This document shows positions 10,251-19,630 of a stretch of DNA of 64,000 bases, piece after piece (position 1 is the first letter of the stretch; each line of letters starts with the position of its first letter). Source of the DNA: Streptococcus salivarius (GTDB lineage: Bacteria > Bacillota > Bacilli > Lactobacillales > Streptococcaceae); assembly GCF_009738225.1 (NCBI RefSeq), contig NZ_CP018187.1, positions 382,501 through 446,500 of the forward strand, written 5' to 3'. The notes below the pieces were generated by a model. It did no database searches and was not told where the DNA came from. It worked only from the letters and a program-made list of their open reading frames with translations. Position numbers and translations under genes: made by a program.

Positions 10251-11497
10251 CTTTCGTTTAATAAGTAGTTTCTTACTTCTGAGATAAAGTAAAGGGATCC
10301 TGTGACAACAAATAGGTCATCAGAATCTGCTGATTCAGCTTTTGCTAGCCATTCTCTATAGTCGGCCGCACATTTGAAGTTTTGAGGATAGTCATCCAAG
10401 GGCAGTGCTTCAAAAAAGTCAAAGCTGGTTACCGTAATATCATAATCTTTCAATTCTTCTAGTAAGTTTGCTAAAGGTTTTCGTCTCAGTCCTGCAAAGA
10501 GGATGTGGATTTTACGATTGGTAAAGTTATCTTTTAGTACCTGTTTTAAGCTGGCAATTCCTTGAGGGTTATGGGCACCGTCTAGATAAATATTGTTTCC
10601 TATCCACTCACTACGACCAGGCCAGTGTGTGTCACAAATACCATCTTGAATGCTCTTATTAGTAATCTTAGGAAATGTTGGAGTCAAGAGATGGGCAGCA
10701 GTGACAGCTAACCCAGCATTGTTTTCTTGATGTCGTCCTAGCATTGGTAGCTTAAGATCTGGACTTTCCCAATGGTCATAAGAAACTTGGATCGTTTGGT
10801 TGTCTTTCGGAAGCAGCTGAATTTCCCTATCAATGACGGCTAAAGGAGCTTGTAGGTCATGTGATTTTTGGTTGAAAAAATGTTCAACTTCTGCAGAGAC
10901 ACGACCAAGTAAGATAGGTGTGTTTTCTCGCATGACGCCTGCTTTATGATTGGAGATGTCCAAAAGGCTATTGCCCAAGGTTTCAGTGTGATCAAAGCCA
11001 ATTGAAGTACAGATGACAAGCTCTGGCGAAAGGACATTGGTCGAATCAAGACGTCCACCAATACCTGCTTCAATGATAGCCATATCAACCTGTTTAAGGT
11101 CGAAGTAGAGGAACATGAGTAAGGTGACCAACTCGAATTCCGTTGGTCGGTCAAAAGCAGTGTGTTCTTCTAAATCATCAAGAAGAACCTGAGCTTTCTC
11201 GACAAGGCTAATCAAATCCTTGTCAGGGATTTCTGTACCGTTTATACTAATACGTTCGTTGAAACGAGTAATATAAGGTGAGGTAAAGGTCCCGACCTGA
11301 TAGCCTGACTTTGTTAGGATATTTTGTAGGTAGCTTGTTGTTGATCCCTTACCGTTGGTCCCGACAATGTGCACCGTTGGAAAGTGAGTCTGGGGATTTC
11401 CGGCTTGTTTCAAAAGCCAACGCATACGTTCGAGTTGAGGGCGACGGCCATTGCCCTTGAAAGAATGGATAAAATTTAGAGTTTCTGTATAGTTCAT
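10241..11497 (-). CDS. folC: Folylpolyglutamate synthase / dihydrofolate synthase
   Basis: Adds glutamate to dihydropteroate and/or folates (Mur-ligase superfamily). The 418-residue product has the P-loop GTNGKGST (about 46-53), the family IEAGIGGRLDSTNV motif in the central domain, and a C-terminal ligase domain containing YLDGAHNPQG. Length is normal. No other folate genes are near, so whether it acts on dihydropteroate, folate or both cannot be told here. It lies 44 bp downstream of a small membrane protein gene, with a terminator between them. Confidence 0.94.
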   Translation of the reverse strand: MNYTETLNFIHSFKGNGRRPQLERMRWLLKQAGNPQTHFPTVHIVGTNGKGSTTSYLQNILTKSGYQVGTFTSPYITRFNERISINGTEIPDKDLISLVEKAQVLLDDLEEHTAFDRPTEFELVTLLMFLYFDLKQVDMAIIEAGIGGRLDSTNVLSPELVICTSIGFDHTETLGNSLLDISNHKAGVMRENTPILLGRVSAEVEHFFNQKSHDLQAPLAVIDREIQLLPKDNQTIQVSYDHWESPDLKLPMLGRHQENNAGLAVTAAHLLTPTFPKITNKSIQDGICDTHWPGRSEWIGNNIYLDGAHNPQGIASLKQVLKDNFTNRKIHILFAGLRRKPLANLLEELKDYDITVTSFDFFEALPLDDYPQNFKCAADYREWLAKAESADSDDLFVVTGSLYFISEVRNYLLNERKA

Positions 11498-11507
11498 AGA
11501 ATTATAG

Positions 11508-11534
11508 AAAAAAGGCAGGGTTTCCTAGCCTTTT
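11508..11534 (-). terminator. Intrinsic terminator before folC (minus strand)
   Basis: Minus-strand hairpin AAAGGC-T-AGG / CCT-GCCTTT followed by Ts, between the 11542-12003 gene and folC. It should reduce readthrough into folC. Confidence 0.7.
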
Positions 11535-11541
11535 ACATGTC

Positions 11542-12003
11542 TTAGTTAGAAGCGGCGTCACCAGTTGTTGCGCCACCAGTAGTCGCATTGCCAGATGTTG
11601 TGTCTGCAGTAGTTGCTGATGAAGAGGTAGTCGTATTGCCACCCGTTGTTGTGTCTGCAGATGACGAATAGGCGTTAGTTCCTGCTTGGCTACTTGTTTG
11701 TGTTTCTGAATCAGTCGCATTGCCATAACTAGATGAAGCGGCGCTTGATTCTTGAGTCTTATTATTGCCTTCTTTGATGACTACAGTTGATTGATTGGCT
11801 GATGAATCAGAAGTGTCCTTATTTTTAGAGGCTGTGAAATTCATGATGGTGATTGAAGCCACGATGATTGACAAAATTGTCCCGACGGCAGTAAGGACTT
11901 TTTGGAAGGCAGTGAAGCCTTTTGTAACGTGTTCAGTCACCTTTGGGGCAGATTTTTTTTCTTCTTTTGATGAATGATTACGGCGTGAGTAATTTTCAGA
12001 CAT
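11542..12003 (-). CDS. Small membrane-anchored protein with Ser/Thr/Ala-rich tail, unknown function
   Basis: I do not recognise a functional family. The 153-residue product has a charged cytoplasmic N-terminus (about 1-33, rich in Lys, Glu and His), one hydrophobic helix (about 34-58, FQKVLTAVGTILSIIVASIT) and an extracellular tail of about 95 residues almost wholly Ser, Thr, Ala, Gly and Asn in short TTSG/TSSA-like units. There is no LPXTG and no lipobox, so it is a single-pass anchored protein with a disordered tail that could be O-glycosylated. A TATAAT-like -10 lies about 35 bp upstream with GGAGAG before the ATG. Confidence 0.75.
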   Translation of the reverse strand: MSENYSRRNHSSKEEKKSAPKVTEHVTKGFTAFQKVLTAVGTILSIIVASITIMNFTASKNKDTSDSSANQSTVVIKEGNNKTQESSAASSSYGNATDSETQTSSQAGTNAYSSSADTTTGGNTTTSSSATTADTTSGNATTGGATTGDAASN

Positions 12004-12071
12004 GATGCTCTCCTTAAAAATATTTCGTACTTTCTATTATATGATTTTCTCGCAAAAATTGCTAAAAAAAT

Positions 12072-12082
12072 TATGCTATAAT
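12072..12082 (+). promoter_or_regulatory. Extended -10 promoter upstream of the cysteine desulfurase gene
   Basis: TATGCTATAAT (TGnTATAAT). The same 11-mer recurs upstream of the DUF1149 gene (about 19780), and near relP with one change. Confidence 0.6.
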
Positions 12083-12111
12083 AAATAGTAAATAAAAATC
12101 GAGGAAAAATC

Positions 12112-13257
12112 ATGATTTATTTTGATAATTCAGCCACTACGGTGCCTTATCCAGAGGCACTTAGAACCTATCAAGAAGTGGCTACTAAAATTTTTGGGAA
12201 CCCATCCAGCCTGCACCAATTAGGAACATCTGCGACACGTATTTTGGAGGCTTCTCGTAAGCAAGTTGCGGACCTCATTGGAAAATCAGCCGATGAGATT
12301 TTCTTTACGTCTGGAGGAACCGAAGGAGACAACTGGGTCATTAAAGGAGTTGCTTTTGAAAAAGAGCCTTACGGCAAACACATTATTGTTTCTGATATTG
12401 AGCACCCTGCGGTGAAAGAGTCTGCCAAATGGCTTTCAGAGCATGGTTTCGAAGTGTCCTATGCACCAGTTAATGAGCAAGGATTTGTGGATGTTGAAGC
12501 TCTTGCTGGATTATTACGCCCCGACACGATTTTGGTTTCGGTTATGGCCGTTAATAACGAAATCGGATCAATCCAACCTATTCAAGCTATCTCGGATATA
12601 TTGGCTGATGAGCCGACGATATCTTTCCATGTGGATGCTGTTCAGGCCATTGGGAAGATTCCTGTATCAGCTTATTTAACAGACCGTGTTGACTTTGCAA
12701 CTTTTTCTGGTCACAAGTTCCATGCTGTTCGAGGTGTCGGTTTTGTCTACAAAAAGGCAGGGAAAAAGATTACGCCGCTCCTAACAGGTGGTGGTCAAGA
12801 AAAAGACTTTCGTTCAACGACTGAGAATGTTGCTGGCATTGCGAGTATGGCTAAGGCCTTGCGCTTAGTTACTGACAAAGAGGCGTTTTCTCTTCCGAAA
12901 ATTGCCAAGATGAAAAAAATTATCTTTGACGAATTGGCTAAGTATGAGGACATTACTATTTTCTCAGGTGAGGGTGAAGACTTTGCGCCCAATATTTTGA
13001 CCTTTGGAATCAAGGGTGTTCGTGGTGAAGTTATTGTCCATGCTTTTGAAGAGCATCAAATCTATATTTCAACGACATCTGCATGTTCATCTAAGGCGGG
13101 AAAACCAGCAGGGACTCTCATTTCTATGGGTGTTCCGACTAAATTAGCTCAAACGGCTGTACGTATCAGTCTTGATGATGACAATGATATGGGACAGGTA
13201 GAACAGTTTCTCACGATTTTCAAGCAGGTCTACGCCAAGACACAAAAAGTGAGATAG
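12112..13257 (+). CDS. Cysteine desulfurase, NifS/IscS class
   Basis: PLP enzyme that takes sulfur from cysteine as a protein persulfide. The 381-residue product has the PLP lysine K202 after H201 (SGHKF) and the mobile catalytic cysteine C325 in TTSACSSKAG, a class I (IscS/NifS) arrangement rather than SufS. thiI follows after 54 bp, so the likely role is to charge ThiI with sulfur for tRNA 4-thiouridine and possibly thiazole synthesis; the pair occurs in many Firmicutes. It is commonly annotated iscS or nifS. Confidence 0.94.
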   Translation: MIYFDNSATTVPYPEALRTYQEVATKIFGNPSSLHQLGTSATRILEASRKQVADLIGKSADEIFFTSGGTEGDNWVIKGVAFEKEPYGKHIIVSDIEHPAVKESAKWLSEHGFEVSYAPVNEQGFVDVEALAGLLRPDTILVSVMAVNNEIGSIQPIQAISDILADEPTISFHVDAVQAIGKIPVSAYLTDRVDFATFSGHKFHAVRGVGFVYKKAGKKITPLLTGGGQEKDFRSTTENVAGIASMAKALRLVTDKEAFSLPKIAKMKKIIFDELAKYEDITIFSGEGEDFAPNILTFGIKGVRGEVIVHAFEEHQIYISTTSACSSKAGKPAGTLISMGVPTKLAQTAVRISLDDDNDMGQVEQFLTIFKQVYAKTQKVR

Positions 13258-13311
13258 CAAGATTTAAGCAATTAAACAATAAAACTAAATTCAAATGTAA
13301 AAGGAAAAGGA

Positions 13312-14535
13312 ATGACACTAACATATTCAGAAATTATGGTTCGCTATGGTGAATTGTCTACCAAGGGCAAAAACCGTATGCGCTTTATCAATAAACTTAG
13401 AAATAACATCAAGGATGTTCTATCCATCTATCCAGATGTTAAAGTGACTTTTGATCGAGACCGTGGTCACATCTACCTCAACGGTACAGACTATGAGCCA
13501 GTAGCAGAGTCTTTGAAGCAAATTTTTGGTATTCAAGCCTTTAGTCCTGTTTACAAGTTTGAAAAAGATGTCGAGGTCTTGAAAAAGGCTGTTCAAGATA
13601 TTATGACTGGGCTCTATCGTGACGGTCTTACCTTTAAAGTGACTGCTAAACGTAGTGACCATGATTTTGTTCTCGATAGTCGTGAGCTCAATCTTACTTT
13701 AGGAAATGCAGTTTTTGATGTATTGCCTGACATTAAGGCTCAGATGAAGGGCCCAGATGTCAACCTTAAGGTAGAAATTCGTGCCGAGGCGGCTTATATT
13801 TCTCACGAGGAAATCAAAGGAGCAGGTGGACTACCTGTAGGGACTGCCGGTAAAGGAATGCTTATGCTTTCAGGTGGGATTGATTCGCCAGTGGCAGGTT
13901 ATCTTGCACTTAAACGTGGTGTGGATATTGAAGCTGTCCACTTTGCAAGCCCTCCTTATACCAGTCCTGGTGCACTGAAAAAGGCTCAAGATTTGACCCG
14001 TAAGTTGACCAAGTTTGGTGGTAATATCCAGTTCATTGAAGTACCATTTACTGAAATCCAAGAGGAAATCAAAGAAAAAGCGCCTGAGGCTTATTTGATG
14101 ACCTTGACGCGTCGTTTTATGATGCGTATTACTGACCGCATTCGAGAAGAACGTCGAGGTCTTGTGATTATCAATGGTGAGAGTCTTGGTCAGGTTGCTA
14201 GTCAGACTATGGAGTCTATGCAGGCGATTAATGCTGTTACATGTACGCCAGTGATTCGCCCAGTTGTCACTATGGACAAGTTGGAAATTATTGATTTAGC
14301 ACAAAAAATTGATACCTTTGACATTTCCATCCAACCTTTTGAGGATTGCTGTACTATCTTTGCACCTGACCGTCCAAAGACTAATCCAAAAATCAAAAAC
14401 GTTGAACAATATGAACGTCGTATGGATGTTGAAGCCTTGGTTGAACGTGCGGTTGCGGGAATCATGGTGACTGAAATCACACCTATTGAAGAAGCGCAAG
14501 ACGAAGTGGATACACTTATTGAAGACTTGCTCTAG
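13312..14535 (+). CDS. thiI: tRNA 4-thiouridine synthetase ThiI
   Basis: Adenylates U8 of tRNA and replaces its oxygen with sulfur. The 407-residue protein has an N-terminal ferredoxin-like plus THUMP region (about 1-170) and a PP-loop ATPase domain with [12 protein letters not shown] near residue 184. There is no C-terminal rhodanese domain, so it is the short Gram-positive form that depends on an external persulfide donor, consistent with the desulfurase gene just upstream. A CC pair sits near residue 345. Confidence 0.95.
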   Translation: MTLTYSEIMVRYGELSTKGKNRMRFINKLRNNIKDVLSIYPDVKVTFDRDRGHIYLNGTDYEPVAESLKQIFGIQAFSPVYKFEKDVEVLKKAVQDIMTGLYRDGLTFKVTAKRSDHDFVLDSRELNLTLGNAVFDVLPDIKAQMKGPDVNLKVEIRAEAAYISHEEIKGAGGLPVGTAGKGMLMLSGGIDSPVAGYLALKRGVDIEAVHFASPPYTSPGALKKAQDLTRKLTKFGGNIQFIEVPFTEIQEEIKEKAPEAYLMTLTRRFMMRITDRIREERRGLVIINGESLGQVASQTMESMQAINAVTCTPVIRPVVTMDKLEIIDLAQKIDTFDISIQPFEDCCTIFAPDRPKTNPKIKNVEQYERRMDVEALVERAVAGIMVTEITPIEEAQDEVDTLIEDLL

Positions 14536-14639
14536 TCTAGGAGGATATATACTAACATAGTAGTATTTAGGTGCTACTAGAGTTAGGTATGTCCAAAAAG
14601 AAATGTCGATGTTGAGCTTTTACCCAGAAAGGAAAATAC

Positions 14640-16151
14640 ATGACTGTTTATAACATCAATTTAGGAATCGGTTGGGCATCAAGTGGTGTTGAGTACGCCC
14701 AGGCCTATCGTTCTACAATTTTCAAAAACACAGGTATTAAGGCCAAATTTGTCTTTATGGATATGTTCCTGCAGGACAATCTTTCTGATTTGACCCGTAA
14801 CATGGGGTTTGAAGATGAAGACGTCATCTGGCTATACAGCTATTTCACAGACCTGAAAATTGCTCCAACGACCTATACTGTCAAGGATTTGGAAAAGGAA
14901 ATCCCTTATGACATCACGCGTCGTGAGATTAATGGCAAGGTGGTTAAGCTCTTTTGTGCCAAGGAAGATATTTTCTACGCCGCTTATTTGCGTAAAGAGG
15001 GTGAAGATATCGTTCACCGTGTGGAAAAAGTATCGCGTGGTTGCTTAATTCGTAAAGACTTTTACTCTTACACTAAGATGTTCACGGAGTACTACACCCC
15101 TGTAGATAACAAGGCCCACCTCTATCAACGTCGTTTCTTCAATGAGGATGGTAGTGTTGCTTATGATGAAATTGTTGATGGTAAGGATAGTGTCTTCCGT
15201 TTCCCAGATAAGATTTTGTCATCTAAGCATGAATTTATTGCCTACTTTATGTCTCAACTAGGTCTAACTGATCAAGATATTGTCATTTTGGACCGTGCAA
15301 CTGGCACAGGGCAGGCTGTTTTCCGTAATACTAAACCTGCTAAGCTTGGAGTTGTTGTCCATGCAGAGCACTTTAGTGAAAATGCTGTGACAGACAAGAC
15401 TATTCTTTGGAATAACTTCTATGAGTACCAATTCAGCAATGCAGATAAGGTTGATTTCTTCATCACAGCGACAGAACGTCAACGCAGCATTATGCTAGAT
15501 CAGTTCAATAAATACACACCATTTACGCCTCATATCGTAACAATCCCTGTGGGAAGTTTGGATAAACTGAGAGAGCCTGAGGGAGAGCGTAAACCATTCT
15601 CAATCATCACAGCTTCACGTTTGGCTAATGAAAAACACGTAGACTGGTTGGCCAAGGCTGTTGTTAAGGCTAAAGAAAGTCTGCCACAAGTGAACTTTGA
15701 TATCTTTGGTACAGGTGCTGAAGAATCCAAACTTAAGGCCATTATCGAGGAAAATCACGCTCAGGATTATATCCACCTCAAGGGTCACCAAGATTTAACA
15801 GAAGTCTACAAGGATTACGAACTTTACCTGTCAGGTTCTAAGAGTGAAGGTTTTGGCTTGACACTTCTAGAAGCTGTTGGATCGGGCCTTGGTATGATTG
15901 GTTTTGATGTTCGTTATGGAAACCAAACTTTTATCAAGGATAATGAAAATGGTTACCTCATCCCTCGATTTGAAAAAGATGACGAGCTTGCTATTGTGGC
16001 TGCCTTGGCAGAGAAAATTGTAGCTTTCTTCAATCGTTCAGATTTAGATCATGTTCATCAAGTCTCTTATGATATCGCCAAAGGCTTTTTGACAGAGGAA
16101 ATCGAGCAGAAGTGGCTTAACTTAGTAAAGGAGATGACTAATCATGATTAA
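14640..16151 (+). CDS. gtfA: Accessory Sec glycosyltransferase GtfA (Gtf1), catalytic subunit
   Basis: Retaining GT4-like glycosyltransferase that, with GtfB, adds the first GlcNAc to Ser/Thr of serine-rich-repeat adhesins before export. The 503-residue protein starts with the characteristic N-terminal region (VYNINLGIGWASSGVEYAQ), has the added beta-sheet domain, and ends in a Rossmann half with SEGFGLTLLEAVGSGLGMIGFD. It overlaps gtfB by 8 bp. In most streptococci this pair sits inside a secA2-secY2-asp locus beside its adhesin; here neither is present within the window. My recollection is that S. salivarius carries a separately located pair named gtfE/gtfF, which this may be. Confidence 0.9.
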   Translation: MTVYNINLGIGWASSGVEYAQAYRSTIFKNTGIKAKFVFMDMFLQDNLSDLTRNMGFEDEDVIWLYSYFTDLKIAPTTYTVKDLEKEIPYDITRREINGKVVKLFCAKEDIFYAAYLRKEGEDIVHRVEKVSRGCLIRKDFYSYTKMFTEYYTPVDNKAHLYQRRFFNEDGSVAYDEIVDGKDSVFRFPDKILSSKHEFIAYFMSQLGLTDQDIVILDRATGTGQAVFRNTKPAKLGVVVHAEHFSENAVTDKTILWNNFYEYQFSNADKVDFFITATERQRSIMLDQFNKYTPFTPHIVTIPVGSLDKLREPEGERKPFSIITASRLANEKHVDWLAKAVVKAKESLPQVNFDIFGTGAEESKLKAIIEENHAQDYIHLKGHQDLTEVYKDYELYLSGSKSEGFGLTLLEAVGSGLGMIGFDVRYGNQTFIKDNENGYLIPRFEKDDELAIVAALAEKIVAFFNRSDLDHVHQVSYDIAKGFLTEEIEQKWLNLVKEMTNHD

Positions 16152-17463
16152 TTTATTTGAGAACTATAGTCAAGGTAGTTGGGATCTCCATTACTCGCTG
16201 ATTGTCGCTGGCTATGTAAATACAACAGTTTGTCTTTCAGATGATGGCTTTCTGCCTAGTGATGTGACCTCACCTTACCTTTATTTCACTGGTTTTGACA
16301 AGGTTCAAGGTTCTGCACTTTACTTTAATCAGGTTCCTGTGCCTGACTACTGGGAAATTTTAGGAACAAATAGCAACGCGGAAATCTTCCGTTTTGATAA
16401 GAAACGTGGTCATATTCACTATGCGCATCCTGCTCATCAGCGTCTAGTTAAAGCTGTGGATTGGTATGATGAGTCAGGTCGCCTGCGTGTGACTGATCGC
16501 TACAATAATAAGGGATACCGTTTCTCACAAACAACTTACAATGTTAAGCAAGAAGCGACCATTACTAGTTATTTCACTCCAGACAACAAGGAAGTTATCG
16601 TCATTAACCATTTGACCAAAGACGTTATCTTGAATTGGAAAGACAAGGTCTACATTTTCAAAAACAAATCGGAGTTTGTAGTCTTTTATCTTAAAGAAGC
16701 TGGCTATGATTTGCGACGTATCCTTTATAACTCCTTGTCAACGCCTTTCTTGACAGCTATGAATCTTCCGAATTCTGGTCAAGATGTCCTCTTCTGGCAA
16801 GAGCCTATCACTGATTCAGTCCCTGGGAATATGCGCCTCCTTCTTGATAGCAATCACCGTCAAACTAAGATTGTAGTGCAAGAATACACGGCATATACGA
16901 ATCTTCTAAAGTTGGTTAGTCCAGAGCAGGCTTCTCGCGTGGCCTTTCTCGGATTCATGTATCCATTTGCTCGTCAGAATAATTTCCAAAATCAAGCACT
17001 GATCTTGACCAACTCAGATCAGATTGAACACTTGGAAAACATTGTTAGTGAAGTGCCTACCATGCACTACCATATTGGTGCAATCACTGAAATGTCAAGT
17101 CGTTTGATGGATTTAGCTAAATATAGTAATGTTAGCCTTTATCCGAATATTACAACAGAACAGGTTAAGCGTCTCTATCAAGAGGTTGATTTCTATTTAG
17201 ATATTAACCACCAAAATGAAATCCTGTCAGCGACACGTGCTGCCTTTGAAAATAACCTGCTTATCCTTGCTTTCACGAACACAAGCCATGGTCCAGATTA
17301 TACTGCACCAAGCAATATTTTCTCAGCTATGAATGCTGGGCAATTTAAACAAACCCTTAAAGAAGCCTTGGGCAACCGTGACTTCCTTAGTCACTTGCTT
17401 GATCGTCAACGTGAGCATGCTCATGTGGCGACACCAGAAGATTATAAGAAGGTTATTGGTTAG
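16144..17463 (+). CDS. gtfB: Accessory Sec glycosylation chaperone GtfB
   Basis: Catalytically inactive glycosyltransferase-like partner that binds the acceptor and stabilises GtfA. The 439-residue protein begins NLFENYSQGSWDLHYSLIVAGY, the family's usual N-terminus, and carries the GtfA-like fold with a degenerate active site. It overlaps gtfA by 8 bp and shares its transcript. A GNAT acetyltransferase gene begins 4 bp after the stop and is probably co-transcribed. Confidence 0.9.
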   Translation: MINLFENYSQGSWDLHYSLIVAGYVNTTVCLSDDGFLPSDVTSPYLYFTGFDKVQGSALYFNQVPVPDYWEILGTNSNAEIFRFDKKRGHIHYAHPAHQRLVKAVDWYDESGRLRVTDRYNNKGYRFSQTTYNVKQEATITSYFTPDNKEVIVINHLTKDVILNWKDKVYIFKNKSEFVVFYLKEAGYDLRRILYNSLSTPFLTAMNLPNSGQDVLFWQEPITDSVPGNMRLLLDSNHRQTKIVVQEYTAYTNLLKLVSPEQASRVAFLGFMYPFARQNNFQNQALILTNSDQIEHLENIVSEVPTMHYHIGAITEMSSRLMDLAKYSNVSLYPNITTEQVKRLYQEVDFYLDINHQNEILSATRAAFENNLLILAFTNTSHGPDYTAPSNIFSAMNAGQFKQTLKEALGNRDFLSHLLDRQREHAHVATPEDYKKVIG

Positions 17464-17467
17464 GGAA

Positions 17468-18004
17468 ATGACACTAGAGGTTCGTAACATTTATCCTCTG
17501 ACACCAACATTCAAGAAGGTCGCTTCGCTTTATGAAGCGGCTTTTCCTGTGGAGGAGAGGCTCCCACTCTGGCAATTGTCTTGGAACAGTTTGAAAAATG
17601 GACAATCTTTCTTGGCTTATTTTGATCAAGAAGTTTTTATTGGTTTTACCTATGCAATCTGTACTGATAACCTGGTATACCTACTCTTTCTTGCGGTTGA
17701 GGAAAGTAAACAGTCGCAGGGATATGGCAGTCAGATTTTGGCACAAGTTAAGAAAAAAGCAGGGGTACGACCGTGTGTGCTTACGATTGAACCTATGGAT
17801 GAGGAGCAAGTCTCTAATCGGGCTCAACGTCTAAAACGTTTAGCATTTTATGAACGAAATGGCTATCAGGCATTGAATCACTTCTATTTTGAAGGAAGTG
17901 AACGCTATCAAATTTTGACAACGGATAAGAGCCTTTCCTTAGTTGATCTGGAGCGAGCTCTAGCTAAGACTTTCCTAGGTAAGCATGGTGTAAGAGTGGA
18001 GTAG
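17468..18004 (+). CDS. GNAT-family N-acetyltransferase
   Basis: Acetyl-CoA-dependent acetyltransferase of unknown substrate. The 178-residue product has the GNAT core: a beta4 strand (LVYLLFLAVEE) and a motif A helix near SQGYGSQILAQVKK (Q/RxxGxG/A type). I start it at the ATG 4 bp after gtfB, with AGGGAA in the overlap; a longer in-frame reading from 17333 would lie inside gtfB and is rejected. Coupling to gtfAB could mean modification of the glycan or adhesin, but that is only a guess from position. Confidence 0.8.
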   Translation: MTLEVRNIYPLTPTFKKVASLYEAAFPVEERLPLWQLSWNSLKNGQSFLAYFDQEVFIGFTYAICTDNLVYLLFLAVEESKQSQGYGSQILAQVKKKAGVRPCVLTIEPMDEEQVSNRAQRLKRLAFYERNGYQALNHFYFEGSERYQILTTDKSLSLVDLERALAKTFLGKHGVRVE

Positions 18005-18066
18005 ATAGAGTATTAGGGTATTAAACTTAAATTGACAGATAAGAATAATCAAAAAAACTTTTTCTC

Positions 18067-18095
18067 TTGTCATTAGCATGAAAAAATGATAGAAT
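18067..18095 (+). promoter_or_regulatory. Promoter of rplU-rpmA
   Basis: TTGTCA, 17-bp spacer, TAGAAT; start of transcription expected near 18102. Confidence 0.75.
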
Positions 18096-18101
18096 TGTAA
18101 C

Positions 18102-18230
18102 GTTGACTAAATGCACGTCCTGTGCAACCGCACGACTACTGTTTACAAGTGGGTTCGGCCCCGCAGTACTAGGCGAGTCTTCACAGAGGGAAACCTCAGA
18201 CACATTAAAAATTTTAATAGGAGGTGCATC
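18102..18230 (+). promoter_or_regulatory. Ribosomal protein L21 leader RNA
   Basis: About 130 nt between the promoter and rplU with several hairpins, including a GC-rich GGGTTCGGCCCC element and an upstream TGCAC/GTGCA pairing, ending in a GGAGGTG site. Position and look fit the Firmicute L21 leader that lets L21 repress its own operon. An open frame runs through it into rplU from 18111, but it has no ribosome site and is not coding. Confidence 0.75.
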
Positions 18231-18545
18231 ATGAGCACATACGCAATCATCAAAACTGGTGGAAAACAAGTTAAAGTTGAAGTAGGTCAAGCGATCTACG
18301 TTGAAAAAATCAACGCTGAAGCTGGATCAGAAGTAACTTTTAACGAAGTTGTTCTTGTCGGTGGTGATAAAACTGTAGTAGGTACTCCAGTTGTTGAGGG
18401 AGCTACTGTTGTCGGAACTATCGAAAAACAAGGTAAACAAAAGAAAGTTGTTACTTTCAAATACAAACCTAAAAAAGGTAGCCACCGTAAACAAGGTCAC
18501 CGTCAACCTTATACAAAAGTTGTTATCAACGCTATCAACGCGTAA
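18231..18545 (+). CDS. rplU: 50S ribosomal protein L21
   Basis: Large-subunit protein that binds 23S rRNA. The 104-residue product ([20 protein letters not shown] start, [13 protein letters not shown] near the end) is full length and typical. GGAGG at an ideal distance fixes this ATG. rpmA follows after 35 bp. Confidence 0.98.
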   Translation: MSTYAIIKTGGKQVKVEVGQAIYVEKINAEAGSEVTFNEVVLVGGDKTVVGTPVVEGATVVGTIEKQGKQKKVVTFKYKPKKGSHRKQGHRQPYTKVVINAINA

Positions 18546-18580
18546 GTTAGCGACTAATCACTAAGAAAGGACACAATCTT

Positions 18581-18871
18581 ATGTTGAAAACTCTTGAAAA
18601 CTTGCAACTTTTCGCCCACAAAAAAGGTGGGGGTTCTACTTCCAATGGTCGTGATTCACAAGCTAAACGTCTTGGTGCTAAAGCAGCTGATGGACAAACT
18701 GTATCAGGTGGATCAATCCTTTACCGTCAACGCGGTACACACATCTACCCAGGTGTAAACGTAGGCCGTGGTGGTGACGATACACTCTTCGCTAAAGTTG
18801 AAGGTGTTGTACGTTTCGAACGTAAAGGTCGCGACAAAAAACAAGTATCTGTATACCCAGTTGCTAAATAA
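18581..18871 (+). CDS. rpmA: 50S ribosomal protein L27 with cleavable N-terminal extension
   Basis: L27 reaches into the peptidyl-transferase centre with its N-terminus. The 96-residue product carries the Firmicute extension ([11 protein letters not shown] before AHKKGGGS) that the cysteine protease Prp removes to expose the mature end. In Firmicutes the prp gene usually sits between rplU and rpmA; here the gap is only 35 bp and holds no gene, so cleavage would need a prp elsewhere. Expression is from the rplU promoter; a terminator follows. Confidence 0.97.
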   Translation: MLKTLENLQLFAHKKGGGSTSNGRDSQAKRLGAKAADGQTVSGGSILYRQRGTHIYPGVNVGRGGDDTLFAKVEGVVRFERKGRDKKQVSVYPVAK

Positions 18872-18877
18872 TTAAGC

Positions 18878-18909
18878 TAAAGTCTGCACTTTTGTGTAGG
18901 CTTTTCTTT
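18878..18909 (+). terminator. Intrinsic terminator of rplU-rpmA
   Basis: Ten-pair stem AAGTCTGCAC/GTGTAGGCTT (two wobbles), 4-nt loop, then TTCTTT. Confidence 0.8.
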
Positions 18910-18928
18910 ATGAAAAAAGGAGAATCCT

Positions 18929-19624
18929 ATGCCTTTAAATCACTACCAACAAGAAGTAGGGCCAAGTCTAGCAGATGCTAGTCCGGGTAAAATGCCAGAT
19001 GTTGCTCTATTAGAAGGTCGTTATTGTAGCGTTGAACATTTGACAGTGACAGAGCATTATGAGGACATTTTAGACTTTTACTTTACTAATCAGATTCTTT
19101 CTGATTGGACCTATATGTATGCAGACCCTTTTGAATCTGAAGAAGCTGTACGTCAGTGTTTGGAGGATTATGAGCAATCCCAGAATCCTTATTTCTTTGC
19201 CATCAGGGATAAGGTTTCAGGTAAGGTTCTAGGAACCTTCTCACTCATGGCTATTACACCCAAAAATCGCAGTGTTGAGATGGGGCGAGTGATTTTGGCA
19301 CCTGCCTTACAAAAGACTCGAGCAGCCACAGAAGCTCAATACCTGCTTATGAAATATGTCTTTGAAGATCTTAGCTATCGTCGTTATGAGTGGAAATGTG
19401 ATAGTCTTAACCGTCCTTCTGCCAATGCTGCCATGCGTTTAGGGTTCACCTTTGAGGGGCGTTTTCGTAACCATGCTATCTATAAGGGACGTAGCCGTGA
19501 TACGGACTGGTTCTCGATTATTGATAGTGAGTGGCCGGCGCTTAAGGACCGATTTGAGAATTGGCTAGCTCCTGAGAATTTTGATGAAAAGGGACAGCAG
19601 AAACATTCTTTAAGAGACTGTTAG
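18929..19624 (+). CDS. RimJ/RimL-type GNAT acetyltransferase
   Basis: GNAT family protein of 231 residues resembling the RimJ/RimL group (N-acetylation of protein N-termini or small amines); substrate unknown. It shows the group's pattern: EHYEDILDFYF near the start, GTFSLMAITPKNRSVEMGRV for beta4, and YEWKCDSLNRPSANAAMRLGFTFEGRFR with the N-R-S-A-A-RLGF signature. AAAGGAG precedes the ATG. Single gene between two terminators. Confidence 0.85.
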   Translation: MPLNHYQQEVGPSLADASPGKMPDVALLEGRYCSVEHLTVTEHYEDILDFYFTNQILSDWTYMYADPFESEEAVRQCLEDYEQSQNPYFFAIRDKVSGKVLGTFSLMAITPKNRSVEMGRVILAPALQKTRAATEAQYLLMKYVFEDLSYRRYEWKCDSLNRPSANAAMRLGFTFEGRFRNHAIYKGRSRDTDWFSIIDSEWPALKDRFENWLAPENFDEKGQQKHSLRDC

Positions 19625-19630
19625 TTGTCA

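Noticed and set aside
14536..14639. Terminator after thiI (TAGTAG/CTACTA inverted repeat)
   Set aside because: Six-bp stem with a long loop and no T-tract; too weak to call.
18111..18230. N-terminal extension of L21 read through the leader
   Set aside because: It covers the structured L21 leader and has no ribosome site; the ATG at 18231 has GGAGG and matches the family start.
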